From: Macrotrachela quadricornifera
Taxonomy: Eukaryota; Rotifera; Eurotatoria; Philodinida; Philodinidae
DNA: 64,000 nt
Assembly: GCA_022393335.1 (NCBI GenBank)
Contig: JAJEKB010019083.1
Location: 134,406 to 198,405, forward strand
Reading direction: 5' to 3'
Position numbers and translations under genes: made by a program. Position 1 is the first letter of the stretch. The number at the start of each line of letters is the position of its first letter. The notes beneath the pieces are model-generated. The model was not told the origin of the DNA. It was given only the letters and a program-made list of their open reading frames with translations, and made no database searches. Positions 35,226-46,876 of this stretch are shown here, one piece after another.

Positions 35226-35868
35226 TAACGAGGGAAGGTAACGAACTGTTCAATCACGTTTGAGTCGAGACAATGTGCATCATGTAATCCCTAATGATTT
35301 ATGAATATTCTAAAAAGAGTTCAGACTAACAGATTATTGTTGTTGAGATACTGCGTTTTTACGATATATTTTTAATAGAATGTCGTAGTCTTCCTTCAAG
35401 ACATAAGAAAAACTGATTTTTGAATGTCGACTTGAAACTGTACACAGAGACAGGCCTTAAACGAGAATAGTTTATGGTAAAACTTTCAGCTATTTTCGTT
35501 ATGCCTATCCTAAAATACCGGCATCAGATCTGTCCGTGCATTTGAGAGATGTAAAAGACACTCTTTTACCGTAGTCGTATTTTAGGATAGGCATAACGAA
35601 AATATCTGAAACTTTTATCATAAACTATTCTCGTAAAAGCCTATCTCTGTGCACAGTTTTAAGTCGAAATTTGAAAATTTGTTTTTCTGATGTCTCGGAG
35701 GAGAACTACAACGTTCTATTAAAAATATACCGTAAAAATGCAGTATCTCAGCACTAATAATCTATTAGCCTGAACTCTTTTTAGGATATACATAACTCAT
35801 TAATGGCTATATGATGCACATTGTCTTGACTCAAACGCTATTGAACAGTTTGTTGCCTTCCCTCGTTA
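35226..35868. mobile_element. 643-bp foldback element, near-complete palindrome
   Basis: The ends are taacgagggaaggtaacgaac and its complement (gttgccttccctcgtta). The arms of about 300 bp match along their whole length; for example, cgttatgcctatcctaaaat near 35497 pairs with attttaggataggcataacg near 35580. The loop is about 55 bp near 35545. No ORF and no clear target duplication. Confidence 0.9.
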
Positions 35869-36600
35869 ATTGAATTATATTAATAATATTATTTAAATAG
35901 GAGGATTATATCTGTTGACTAAAGAAGCATTAGGTAGTTGCAAAGTATCCTAATATAGCCTCATTATTATTCATATAAACTGTAAATAATATGAATTATT
36001 TGTTGTATGTTTAACTGAAATTTTATTCATTTAACGTCGTATGAATATCTTGTATTCTAAGTCTAATGAAATTTCGATGAATAAAGTATATGTAAAATGA
36101 TGATTTTGATCATATAATTAACTCTTCTTAAAGCATCAATTTTTAGAATGAATTCATGTCGAATAGACAAGAAATAAATTTATATAAAAGCGCTTGAAAA
36201 TTTGATTGCATTTCAATATGAAATACATTGACGTGCTATGAAGAGTTTTTTCACAATTATGTTTTCAATACATTCTATAGGAAAAATGCGTATGAATACA
36301 TTTGAAATTTTTTTCAACTATATCTCAATACATTTGTTGCGTTAAAAATATTTTAATGCATTGTTAAACCACGTTTGAATCCATTAATTTTCACTTAAAA
36401 TATGATCTGCTTAACCAAACAATAGCACCTTTATCCCTCGAGATAATTCTACTAATATTTTTTTCGATAATTAATCATTTATTTAGATTTTTTTCACTAT
36501 TTCTTTTTCTTTCTTGAATTAATCTGTCTATCAATATATATGCATTTGAGTATGCCTCTATTGAAATATTGTTTCAAAATTTTTGTCAAGATTGTTTTGG

Positions 36601-37022
36601 AAAAGACCATTGTAAACATTTTTATTAAATAAGTAAAATTAGCTGGAAAATGTTAGTCTAATTCAGTTTTGCAGCTATCAAAACTATACTCCACATCGTA
36701 GCACGTTTTCTAAAGATTGACTAGAAAGAAAACAGCTTTTACTACAAAATAAAAGTTTTTCAAAGAGTAAGCACTATCAGATTACTGAACGATGCGCAAT
36801 TTAAAATTTAAATCAAATTTTATACTAAAATCCTCACTCTGTTATTAAACTATCTATCTCTTAGTAATCCAATAATGCTTGAACTTTGGGAAATATTCAT
36901 TTTGTACGGAAAATTATTTTTCTTCTAGTACATCTTTAGAAAACATATGCTACGATGTACAGTATAGTTTTGATAGCTAAATAATTTTACTTATTTAATA
37001 AAAATGTTTACAATGATCTTTT
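36601..37022. mobile_element. 422-bp foldback element
   Basis: The outer 41 bp (36601-36641, aaaagaccattgtaaacatt...) pair with 36982-37022 with one mismatch. Inner parts also pair: around 36678-36730 (tcaaaactatactccacatc) with 36918-36974. The arms are about 130 bp and the unpaired centre about 150 bp. No coding sequence. Confidence 0.88.
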
Positions 37023-38886
37023 CTATTTATCTGTATGATTTTTCGCGTTCGATTCATACTAATTTAGTGAAGAAAAAAAAATGAGCAAATCCTATTTTAT
37101 TCTTACAATTTTGATCAGATCAAAAAAAGTCACTTTTTTTTTAAAAGAAATAAACAATGTTGAAAAAGTTTTGATTCAATATTTGAATAGGAACATACTC
37201 AAATGGATATATATTGATCAACAGATAAAATTCAATAAAGAAAGAAAAAGAAATAATGAAAAAAAAAATTTGAAACATTATACGTAGATCTTTTTCAAAT
37301 AATTTTCCTCAATTAAATTATAATATAATATTTATTATAAAACGAAAAAAGGAGACAATTTTTACTTACATTTTATTAAATGATCAGAACGAAAAATGTA
37401 ACGAAGAAACAACGCATGTAAATGAAAAGAATATGCAAAAGGTACGACTTGTTTGCATAAGTAATATGTTAGTTACAACAAAATGATGACTAAAGCTTGT
37501 TTTTTTTTGTTAGTTTCTTTTGATATGACGTCGATCACAACATTGATGTATTTCACCGCGGGTGTTTCGTTTTTCTTTCTACGCATCGAAAATTTGTATT
37601 TTTGAATGTGGTGATTTCGAAAAACAAAATATCAAGCAATTCTACTTCGATTATGATCAGGCAGTTTCATGGATAAACCGACATCATTCCTTTTTTTTTG
37701 ATTTTTTTTTAAGAAATTTCACGCGCTTATTGGTTTCTTTCATGATTCGAAAAAATACGAAAAAAAAAGTACAGACAGTTAGTTTGCTAAACACTTTGAA
37801 CAGCTCGGAATGCAAATGATGATAAAGAAATAAATCATACAGATAATTAAATCATTTACTAACCATGTTTCTTTTATGGATTGATAAAAATCGTTCCAGT
37901 CTCTATTGTTTAATTGTGTTTCATCTTCGATTATATAATCGACAGGTTACTTTTCTTATGAAATATGGAGAAAGGTTAAATCCATATACTTTAAATATCT
38001 TTTTAATAAGTATTTCATAATTATAATGTAAAACATGATTTAAAAGAAGACGATTGAATCTTAAGAATAAAATTTTTGCAGTGAACGACTGATCTGCTTC
38101 CTCACAGTCATTAATGAATATCTTAGAAACGAACCATCACAGATTGTGACAAATATTATAGGAATTGCGTGACACTGATTTCTCTAATGACTTTGATAAT
38201 TTAGTAATGAATGTGGATTTTTCTACTGTCTTAAAAATAATATTAATTGAAAACATTTGATTAGTTTTTCGAAAATTGATCAATGGTTCGAATTAAAAAT
38301 CAATTGAAAATTTCAAATAAATTTATTGAATTTAAATGGTATTTTCATTATATTCGTAAATGGAAAGTAGTCAATCAATTTTATCATCAAATTTGAGATG
38401 AAATTATGTATTGTGTACATACATTTTATCATTGATAATTATTGTATGAATAAAATTTCATTAAACTTTTTAATAAGATTTATACCTAATCTATAATTAG
38501 ACTATATCAATGATCGATGGAATAGATTTTCTTTTATCTTTTGAAATCGAATTATTTATTTTCTTAGTATTTTGTTAAATTTAAATTAAATTATATCAAT
38601 ATGAAATATTTAAACTAATTTTTTTTTAATAATTATTTAATTTAAGATAAATTTAGTGAAGAATGAAAAATTTAATTTGAAAATGAATTTATTTCGATCT
38701 TTATTGATTGGATGATTTATAAAAAAAAAAGAGAAATGTCATTCTTTATATTTTATCATAATAACTTTTAAATAAAAATCATCATTTTTTGAAAGAATAA
38801 ATGTCATTATATATGATCTTTGAATAATGTGTATAATAAAGATAAATTGATAAAGATTTATGCGGTAAAAAAATTCAATCATAAAC

Positions 38887-41622
38887 ATGGTTGCCATCAT
38901 CGGTACAGCATTACATTGGTCGGATATATTAGTTTTATTAATTTATTTTTTACTTATTCTTGGTTTTGGAGTTTGGGTAAGAGAGAAAGAGATTTCGAAA
39001 TAAAAATTTTATTTGATTCTTTTTTTAGAGTTCATGCAAGAATCGTGGCAGTGTTGGTAAGAAACGATATATTCTTTTTTTTTTTATTTATTAACTATGT
39101 TTTCTTTAGGTGGATATTTTCTTGCTGGTCGTTCAATGCATTTTATACCAGTAAAAATTCTATAAATAAATTCTTTACAATCTCATTCAATTTTTTAGGT
39201 TGGTGCATCGTTATTTGCCTCAAACATTGGCAGTGGTCATTTTATTGGTCTTACAGGATCAGGTGCTTCAAGTGGTATTGCTGTTGCTGGTTTTGAAATA
39301 AGTGTAATAAAAGAATATTTTTTTATATTAAAATAAATTCTAAATAATAGGCAGTTCATTGGTTAATGGTACTTGGTTGGTTATTTGTACCAATTTATAT
39401 GAAAGCTGAAGTATTTACAATGCCACAATATATTAAAATGCGTTATGGTGGTGAACGTATTCGAGTTTATTTAACATGTCTTGCATTAATGTTATCAATA
39501 TTTACAAAAATATCTGTTGATCTTTATTCTGGTGCTGTTTTTCTTCAACAAGCATTAAATTGGAATTTATATGCATCAGTTATTGCTTTAATTCTTCTTG
39601 CTGCATTTTTTACTGTTGGTGGTGGTTTAACAGCAGTTATTTGGACAGATTTTATACAAACAGTTATTATGGTTATATCAGCTTTTATTCTAATGATTAT
39701 TAGTATGTTATTTATATGAATATAAAATCGGAAAATTTAAATTATTAAAAATAGGTTTTATTAGAGTTGGTGGTATGCAACAAATTCGTAATTTATTTCC
39801 ATATGCAATTGCATATACAACATTACATAATACAACTGGATGTGGTATACCAAATGAAGATTATTTTTCATTAATTCGTCCATTTGATGCTGATTTACCA
39901 TGGTTTGGAATTATTTTAGGAAATGGTGTTTCATCTATTTGGTATTGGAGTTGTGATCAAGTAAATTAAAATAAAAAAAAAGATATATTTATTTAAATTT
40001 TAAATCTAGGTTATTGTACAAAGAACATTAGCAGCAAAAAATTTGACACATGCAAGAGCAGGATGTCTTGTTGCTGGATTATTGAAACTTTTACCATTAT
40101 TTTTAATGGTTTTTCCTGGTAAATAATTAATATATTGAAGAATTTTATATTTATTCATATTTATAATAGGAATGATTGCAAGAATTCTTTTTCCAGGTAT
40201 AAATATTTTTTTTTTAAAATTCTATATAAAAATAAATTTTGATATAGATGAAATTGGTTGTTCTGATCCTGATGTATGTTATCAAGTTTGTCATAGTCGA
40301 AATGGTTGTAATGATATTGCATATCCACTTCTTGTACTTCGTTTAATGCCTAATGGTAAATTATTAAATTATATTTAAAAAGGAAAAAAAAATTTATTTA
40401 TTTATCTTAGCAATTCGTGGTTTAACATTAGCATGTATGATTGCTGCTTTAATGTCTTCATTAACTTCAATCTTTAATTCAAGTTCAACTATATTTACAA
40501 TTGATATATGGCAACGTTTTCGTAAAAATGCACATGATTGGGAATTAATGATTATTGGAAGGTAAATTAAAAAAAAAGAATATTTATTTGAAAAATAATT
40601 ATCTTAAAATTCTATTAAAGAGTTTTTGTTATGATACTTGTTGGTATATCAATTCTTTGGATACCAATTATTCGAGCAGCACAAGGTGCAAGATTATTTG
40701 ATTATATTCAAGCTGTTCAATCATTTTTAGCACCACCAGTTGCTGCTTGTTATTTACTTGGAGTTTTATGGAAACGAATTAATGAAGAAGTTAGTTATTT
40801 TAAAATAATAATTTATAATAAATTTTATTTTAGGGAGCATTTTGGGGTTTAATAACTGGTTTATTAATTGGAATAATTCGTTTTATTTGGGAATATTCTT
40901 ATACGGCAATGCCTTGTCAACTTGAACATCTTGATAAACGTCCATTAATAGTTCGATTTAATTTTTTGTATTTTTCAGTTCTTCTTTTCTTTATCTCTGG
41001 TATTGTGACTATTGTTATTAGTCTTTTAACAAAACCTATTCCAGAAAAATATGTAAGTTATAAAGAAATTTCTTAATATAATATAAATGTAATTGTATAG
41101 ATATCTGGTTTAACTATATTTGATCTTGATAATCCCGAAAAACCACTTGAAATTCCTACACGATCTGGATGTATGCATAAAGCAGATACATATTATGATG
41201 AAGAACAACAACAATCTGATTCATTCGTCGATACATGTTTACATCATATTGAACAACCTTCTACTGAAACTGAAAAAAAAGCTTTACATTTTTTCGATAC
41301 AAGTATCAATATTAAATTTGTTTTTCTTTTAAATCAAAGAAAATTTTATTTTTTAGGTAATTCTACGGGAATTGTTTTTTATTTAAAAACAGCATTTGCT
41401 TGGATATGTGGTTTAGAAAAAACTGATGAACTCGATGTTCAATCAGTCTATTCAGATGGACATGTACATGATAATACTAGTAATCGACGAAGTATTACTT
41501 CGATTCAAATTGAACATATTTCATCATGGCATAAACAATGTTCATATGCTGCAATTATTATTCTTAGTTTATGTGGTTTTGTTTGGGCTTTTTTTACTGA
41601 TTATCGAATACGATTAAGTTAG
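38887..41622 (+). CDS. Sodium/solute symporter, SLC5A (SGLT-like) family
   Basis: Fourteen exons: 38887-38976, 39029-39056, 39110-39150, 39199-39303, 39351-39702, 39755-39960, 40010-40118, 40170-40196, 40248-40355, 40411-40561, 40621-40789, 40834-41052, 41101-41302, 41357-41622; 690 residues, as in SGLTs (about 660-680). Visible family motifs: [67 protein letters not shown], the SGLT-like [17 protein letters not shown], a Cys-rich extracellular loop ([18 protein letters not shown]) followed by [14 protein letters not shown], and [21 protein letters not shown] last helix near the C-terminus ([18 protein letters not shown]) gives the 14-helix topology. It would import a sugar, myo-inositol or similar solute with sodium at the plasma membrane; the substrate is not determinable by eye. 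Introns are 44-60 bp, very AT-rich. The last one (41303-41356) is 54 bp with no stop, so its retention keeps the frame. Confidence 0.95.
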
Positions 41623-43986
41623 GAAAGAGAATTTTTTTCAGAGAAATTACAAACAATTAAATGTTTGGAAAGTTTATTGAAAAAAAACTAATATGTAAAA
41701 TCGGTTGAATGAAGTATTCATCGATTCTATACAAATATAATAATCTTTTTTTTTTTACAGAGAATATTGTAGAATATACAACATGTAGACAAGTATTTTT
41801 AGACGTGACAATATTTGATTTATTGAATATTTGTTTTTCATATTGATTATTATAAGAAGAAGGAATATTCGAAATTATATTGACAAAGATAATTCTTAAA
41901 ACTAATATTATTAGTTACTCAGATAGTCATTATAATTTTCCTTTGTTTATGTTTTATTTCATAAAGAATAAGGTTTGTCATTTTTACCGATTTTTCAAAT
42001 ATTTTCTCGTTTTTGACGACTTAAGCTCAATTCTTAATGAAATGATTAATTCTATTCAGTGAATATATTTTGAGTAAAAAACAAATTTGCACTGTAGTTG
42101 ATTACTATATCCATCAATCAATTGCCAACTAAATCTTTCGATTCTACCAATGAAAACTGCTGCTTAATATCTCAGGAGATTCAATCCGACCTGTACATCC
42201 GATCGTTTTTGGTCGAATCCGACATCTTTCATGAAAAATCGATCAGAACCGATTGGACGAAGCATTTGATATATACAGTAATAGTTTTTGAATTTCTTTG
42301 AATTTTTGTTCGATTTATTCAAAAAACCTTCAATTTGTTTATTAAAATATAGAAAAAACAACTCTTCCTGGTTATAATATCTGAACTTCACTATTGTAAA
42401 TCTATAAATCAAACAAGTATTTAGTCTGAATCTGAATCCGAAAATTTTGATCGATTAGGTCCAAATTTGGGTTCGAAAAAATTTAATTGGTCGGGTAGGG
42501 ATCGGATCTGGGTTCAACAATTTTTAACTGATTGGGTATGGATACGGGTTTGAAAAATCTTGGATCCGACGGGCTCTACCACCCATAAATCTCTTGGGAT
42601 TAAATATTTTGAAGTGGATATTATCGATGTCTATCGTGTGCGAAAATCTACCATTGTCGTACCATTACCGCAATAGTTTTCAAAAGACCATTTTGAATGT
42701 GACTCTGTCCGAATGTATTAGATAATACATATCGCTAGAAATTTATGGAATTCATTCAGTCCTACATTGTTCTATTTTTAAGTAATAGACATTTCTATCA
42801 AATTGCCACTGTTGCGATGAATATATCTGATAGCTAAATATAAGCAAATTTTCATTAGATATGACATCATATTGTAATCTTATGTGTTTGCTTATTAAAA
42901 TAAATAAAATGTTGTTATCTATCTAACAATTTTATTTTATTAATTCTTTATTACATAATAATGAATTATAAATTAACTAATAAAATCATACAATTATAGA
43001 AAAGAATCAAGTCAAATAAAGATCAATTAATTCAATCCTGTAATCTAGCTCGAATTGTATTCATATGACTATGATCAATAAGTTCTTTTGATATTTTGCT
43101 TAGCTTCTGTATAAATCTTAGCTGATCGAGAATGAAATTGATTGTGAATGTGAAATTGCTAAGAAAATCAAATACAATAATTTTGAATCGTCTGTATAGA
43201 CGATTATTACTATAGGTTTAGATTTACAAAACATTTTTCATTGACTAAATTTTCTGGGAGAATGATCTGTTTCTTTGTACTTGATTTATTTAATTGACTT
43301 CTAATATTTGATGTAAAAACATGAGTAAGAAGAATCATAGTTGATAATAATGAATTATTTATTACAGAAAATAGTTTTTTTATACGATCGTAAACTTTTT
43401 CTGATAATCAATTGATAGAAATGGATCAATTATCGATTATTTTCTGTGAAAATCTTTTTTTTTCTCCCAAAATCAAGATGATCAATGACATTATCTATTA
43501 GTATAAATAGAAGTGAATGAAGACGCGAATGGTCATACAATTGTCGATAATATTCTTGAATACTAAGCAGGCAATCTTCTTTTCTTTCATATCTTCAATT
43601 TTATTCGAATGATTGTTTGTTAATGGCTCACTTGCCACTAATCAATCTCATATAATCAGTTGAATAAAGTCAATGGTGTTCTTTTTCTTCTTCTATGTCG
43701 TAGTCCTATTGAGAGTAGTTGGCGTACTCTCTTAACCAGAAAATCTAACTGGTGGCAGTGGCAACATGACGGGCTCTCCATGTGTCCGCACGATCATTGT
43801 TAATGCATGCACATATGAACTTGCCTATTCGTTTATGGGCACACAGCCGTCACTTCTATCATCAGAGACGGGTCTCTGATTGAGCGCACAAATATCTAAC
43901 ATATTTAGTGATTTATCAAGCGCGAATAAGCATTCTTTTATTCAATGAAAATCATTTTTAATTATACACTCACAAACAAATAAACG
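41623..43986. other. Intergenic region between SLC5A and NHL genes
   Basis: Holds the tandem repeat at 42440-42590. Small ORFs at 41880-42412 are accidental. A slightly GC-richer stretch at 43720-43880 includes a short hairpin (cagagacgggtctctg) but no recognisable RNA. Confidence 0.5.
42440..42590. repeat. Degenerate tandem repeat, about 40-bp unit, three copies
   Basis: Units of the type TTAATTGGTCGGGTAGGGAT followed by CGGATCTGGGTTCAACAA, with strong divergence between copies. Related TCCGAC/CCGATC motifs in the opposite sense occur at about 42180-42260. Confidence 0.5.
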
Positions 43987-44933
43987 TCAGTCGTTCCTCG
44001 TTTCTTCAATTAAAAATTTTTGTACTCGACGATTTCCCCTCTCGACGACATACAGATTTCCTTGTCGATCGAATGATAAACCCATAGGATCATTTAATTG
44101 ATTCGACTGATGTCCGCCACCATTTCTACCAGCAATAACACTTCCCTCTCGACTTCCTTTTGTCCATCGCATTATTCGATGATTTCCTCCATCAGCCACA
44201 TATACAGTGCCCAACTGATCGACAATCACTCCTCTAGGAATAAACAATTGTGAGAGATTATTTCCTCTTCCATTTCCACCAGCTATAACTATCCCTTCTT
44301 GCGCATCTTCCTCCCATTTCATTACACGATGATTTAATGTATCTGACACATACACTGAATGATCTCGATCGACAAATACGTCGTCAGGAGAATCGAGTTG
44401 ATTGGAATGATTTCCTTTTCCATTTCCACCTGCAACCACTTTTTCTTCGCTCGTATCCATTCTATATCGTCTCACTTCATGTTTTTCGTTGTCAACAACA
44501 TACAAAAATCCATTCTCATCCGTTGTTAAACCCCGACAACTGGTGTTCGAAATGATTGTTTCTCCAATTATTGCATCATAACCTTGACGAGACCATCGAG
44601 CTACTCTTTTATTCCATAGCTCGCAGATAATGAGATTATCTCTCTCAACGTCGAGAATTACGTCTGTTGAGCCACGTAACTGATAATCTCGGTTTTCTCG
44701 TCCATATCCAACAGCAAATATTTCACCATTCGTCGCGCCACATTTCCATTTCATAATACGGTTACTGTACTCATCAGCGATATAAATCGTTTCATCATCA
44801 TCGACATACAAACCAGCTGGTGAAGAGAGTTGATTGTTTTCATTGCCTTTCCTATTTCCTCCTGCTATAGTGATACCATTCTGTTTCCACGTTGCATTCG
44901 GGTGTATGTCAATCGAACTTGTACGTTGTAGCA
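43987..44933 (-). CDS. NHL-repeat beta-propeller protein (3' exon; N-terminus not found)
   Basis: The supported exon runs from a GT-AG acceptor (TTTTAG, exon base 44933) to a stop at 43987 and needs a preceding exon ending in phase 1, which I could not find. It encodes five to six NHL repeats of about 50 residues. Each has GxxIAGGNGxGNxxNQLxxPxG at the loop and VYVADxxNHRIMKW at the strand end, for example NQLSSPAGLYVDDDETIYIA and NHRVMKWEEDAQEGIVIAGG. The repeat near residue 115 is eroded (ILDVERDNLIICELWNKRVA). NHL propellers bind proteins or RNA, and in TRIM-NHL proteins they follow RING/B-box domains; none of those is seen here. In bdelloids many NHL proteins are secreted or membrane-bound and of unknown function (from memory). 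No catalytic residues expected. Confidence 0.82.
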
Positions 44934-46876
44934 CTAAAATAGAACAAGAATATTCATTAGAATTAAACATTCAAAATCTTGAAATGAATCTGGAAACATC
45001 ATTCATTTTGTTCACCTGAAGTGAACCATCATTTGAAAAAATATTTCTTCATTGAAAATAAAATTAATTGTTGCTGGATGTTTTATATGTATTCAAAATT
45101 TTGAAAAGATTAATTATCTTCAAAATTAATATTTTATTCGGTTTCAGAATATTTATTTACTATTTCTTTCCAAAAAAAATACGATTCTTGTAATATTAAT
45201 GTGAGTAACTAAAGCATTAACTGGTAACAATGTAAAATACATGAATCATAAAAATCAGGTCGTCCGTATTTTTTTTAAAAGACTTCCTATCAAGTTTATA
45301 GGATCTTCGTAACAATTTTAGCACAGTCTTAGTACCGCTCTTACAGGATTATTGTAACGTAAAAGCACCCATGTCACGAAAATCCCTACAGTTTAGACGA
45401 TTTATCGTGATTTTCAAAGAAATAGGCGATTTAATCGTCGATTTTTGTCTGATTTCTATTAAATGGCTATTTATTGTGATCTCTAGTTAGATGTTGCTGA
45501 CGAGGTTTCAAATTGAAATTGGTAATCTATTAAAATTATAACAAAGAAAAAAGTCTAAAAGCAGAACATAGATACAGACAAAGTTTCATCTTCTTTTGAA
45601 TTTGATTCATAATAGCGACGAGAAGTAGTAAAATGAGAGTAATATGTAAAGAGAAAGGTGAACGGCAATAAAAAGTCTAAATAATGGAATTAGGAGCACA
45701 CTTAATTGATCTTCTTAACTTTAACTCAACAATTTCTATAGGAAAATAGTCGTATAGAAAACTTGTAAAAACATAAACAACTCCATGTAACTAATGGCTT
45801 AACATATATTTGTGTGTATAAATATTCGTAATGAATGTCCTCTTTTTCTGGTAGTGTCAATTTTTCGTTCTGATCATGAATGCAATGAGGACTGAATTAC
45901 AAAAGTCCTGTAAATTTCTCGTTACGAGTTGATATACTCTCTAACTAACAACTATTGTTGTGCTCAATAAATACTTAGAAATTATGACGAATGTATTCGA
46001 AACATAAATGAAATTATTCATGCACAACAATTCAGAGAAAAATTACATATCAACTTATAATTTAACCCTAAAACGCTTACGTGGGGTTCGCCTGGATCCC
46101 AGATGATTTCATTTAAATGTTTTATACACACAATGCCAGATCGAATCGCGCCTTTTAAGTTATGCTCCAGTCAAGAGTAGTACAATATGCCACTGATGTC
46201 AGTTGTTCATCATCATTAGCTGTTTATATGATAAACTATCTCGAAGTACATATGAACGCTTGTTGTTCATCTAGAGCCCACACGAATTCCATCGAGATTC
46301 TTTCTAATGTTTTATAACTGTAACCTTAGCTGGAAACTTATTCTTCTAACTATAGTCTAGGAACACCTAGTTGAGTATGCTGGTAACAGTAATCAATCAC
46401 ATTGACGTTATAAAAGCGAGTGTACTTCAGAAATGATAATTTTCTAGCTACATTACATTTTGCCGCAATTTTAGTTATAATGAGAAAGAGATCTCGTTGA
46501 AACGTTCCGGTAAGATTCTTCCCTCGTCAATAAGAAAGTTTCAGCAGAGTACAAGGTATGTAAAAATATTTCCTTTCCAAAAGAAAAGATTGAACAAATG
46601 TCGTTCAAATTAATTGCTGTTTTGTTTGCTCTGCGTAGGCTCAATTCTTGTCCAAAGACATTATAATTCTGTGAGAAAATAGTGGTAATATAATATACTA
46701 TTTCTATTTTAAAAAACTGGGGCCCTCACGAACCCTAGGTGGGCGTTTCAGGGTTAAAGCTAAACCTAAAAAATTTTCTAGATCAATTTCAATGCAATTT
46801 TTGAGACAATTCGTCTTAATAAGTATTTCATGATATAATGTATATTACTCGATACAAACGATATGTATATGATAAT
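44934..46876. other. Intergenic region between NHL and pentapeptide-repeat genes
   Basis: The downstream half is occupied by the piggyBac-like element at 46062-46757. The first half is AT-rich; the missing 5' exon of the NHL gene may lie here, but I could not identify it. Confidence 0.5.
46062..46757. mobile_element. Non-autonomous piggyBac-like element with TTAA target duplications
   Basis: TTAA at 46062-46065 and 46754-46757 flank a 688-bp element. Its left end CCCTAAAACGCTTACGTGGG and the reverse complement of its right end CCCTGAAACGCCCACCTAGG agree at 27 of 37 positions over the first 37 bp. A TTAA duplication plus CCCT-starting inverted repeats is the signature of the piggyBac superfamily. 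No transposase ORF lies inside, so it is an internally deleted or MITE-type copy. It lies 0.1 kb downstream of the pentapeptide-repeat gene's stop. Confidence 0.85.

Larger units (their letters stand above)
34595..38886. other. Gene-free region with two large foldback elements
   Basis: Very AT-rich. It holds hairpins at 35226-35868 and 36601-37022. ORFs at 37081-37287 and 37562-37819 resemble nothing. Upstream of 38887 there is no obvious promoter motif. Confidence 0.6.

Noticed and set aside
37562..37819. 85-codon ORF in the gene-free region
   Set aside because: No motif and biased toward Phe/Lys as expected from AT-rich DNA.
43720..43880. GC-richer stretch with a hairpin, considered as an RNA gene
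   Set aside because: No tRNA, snRNA or ribozyme core could be assembled from it.
44932..45060. Possible first exon of the NHL gene (ATGGTTCACTTCAG with a GTGAAC donor)
   Set aside because: Joining it to the acceptor gives the wrong phase and a stop within a few codons.
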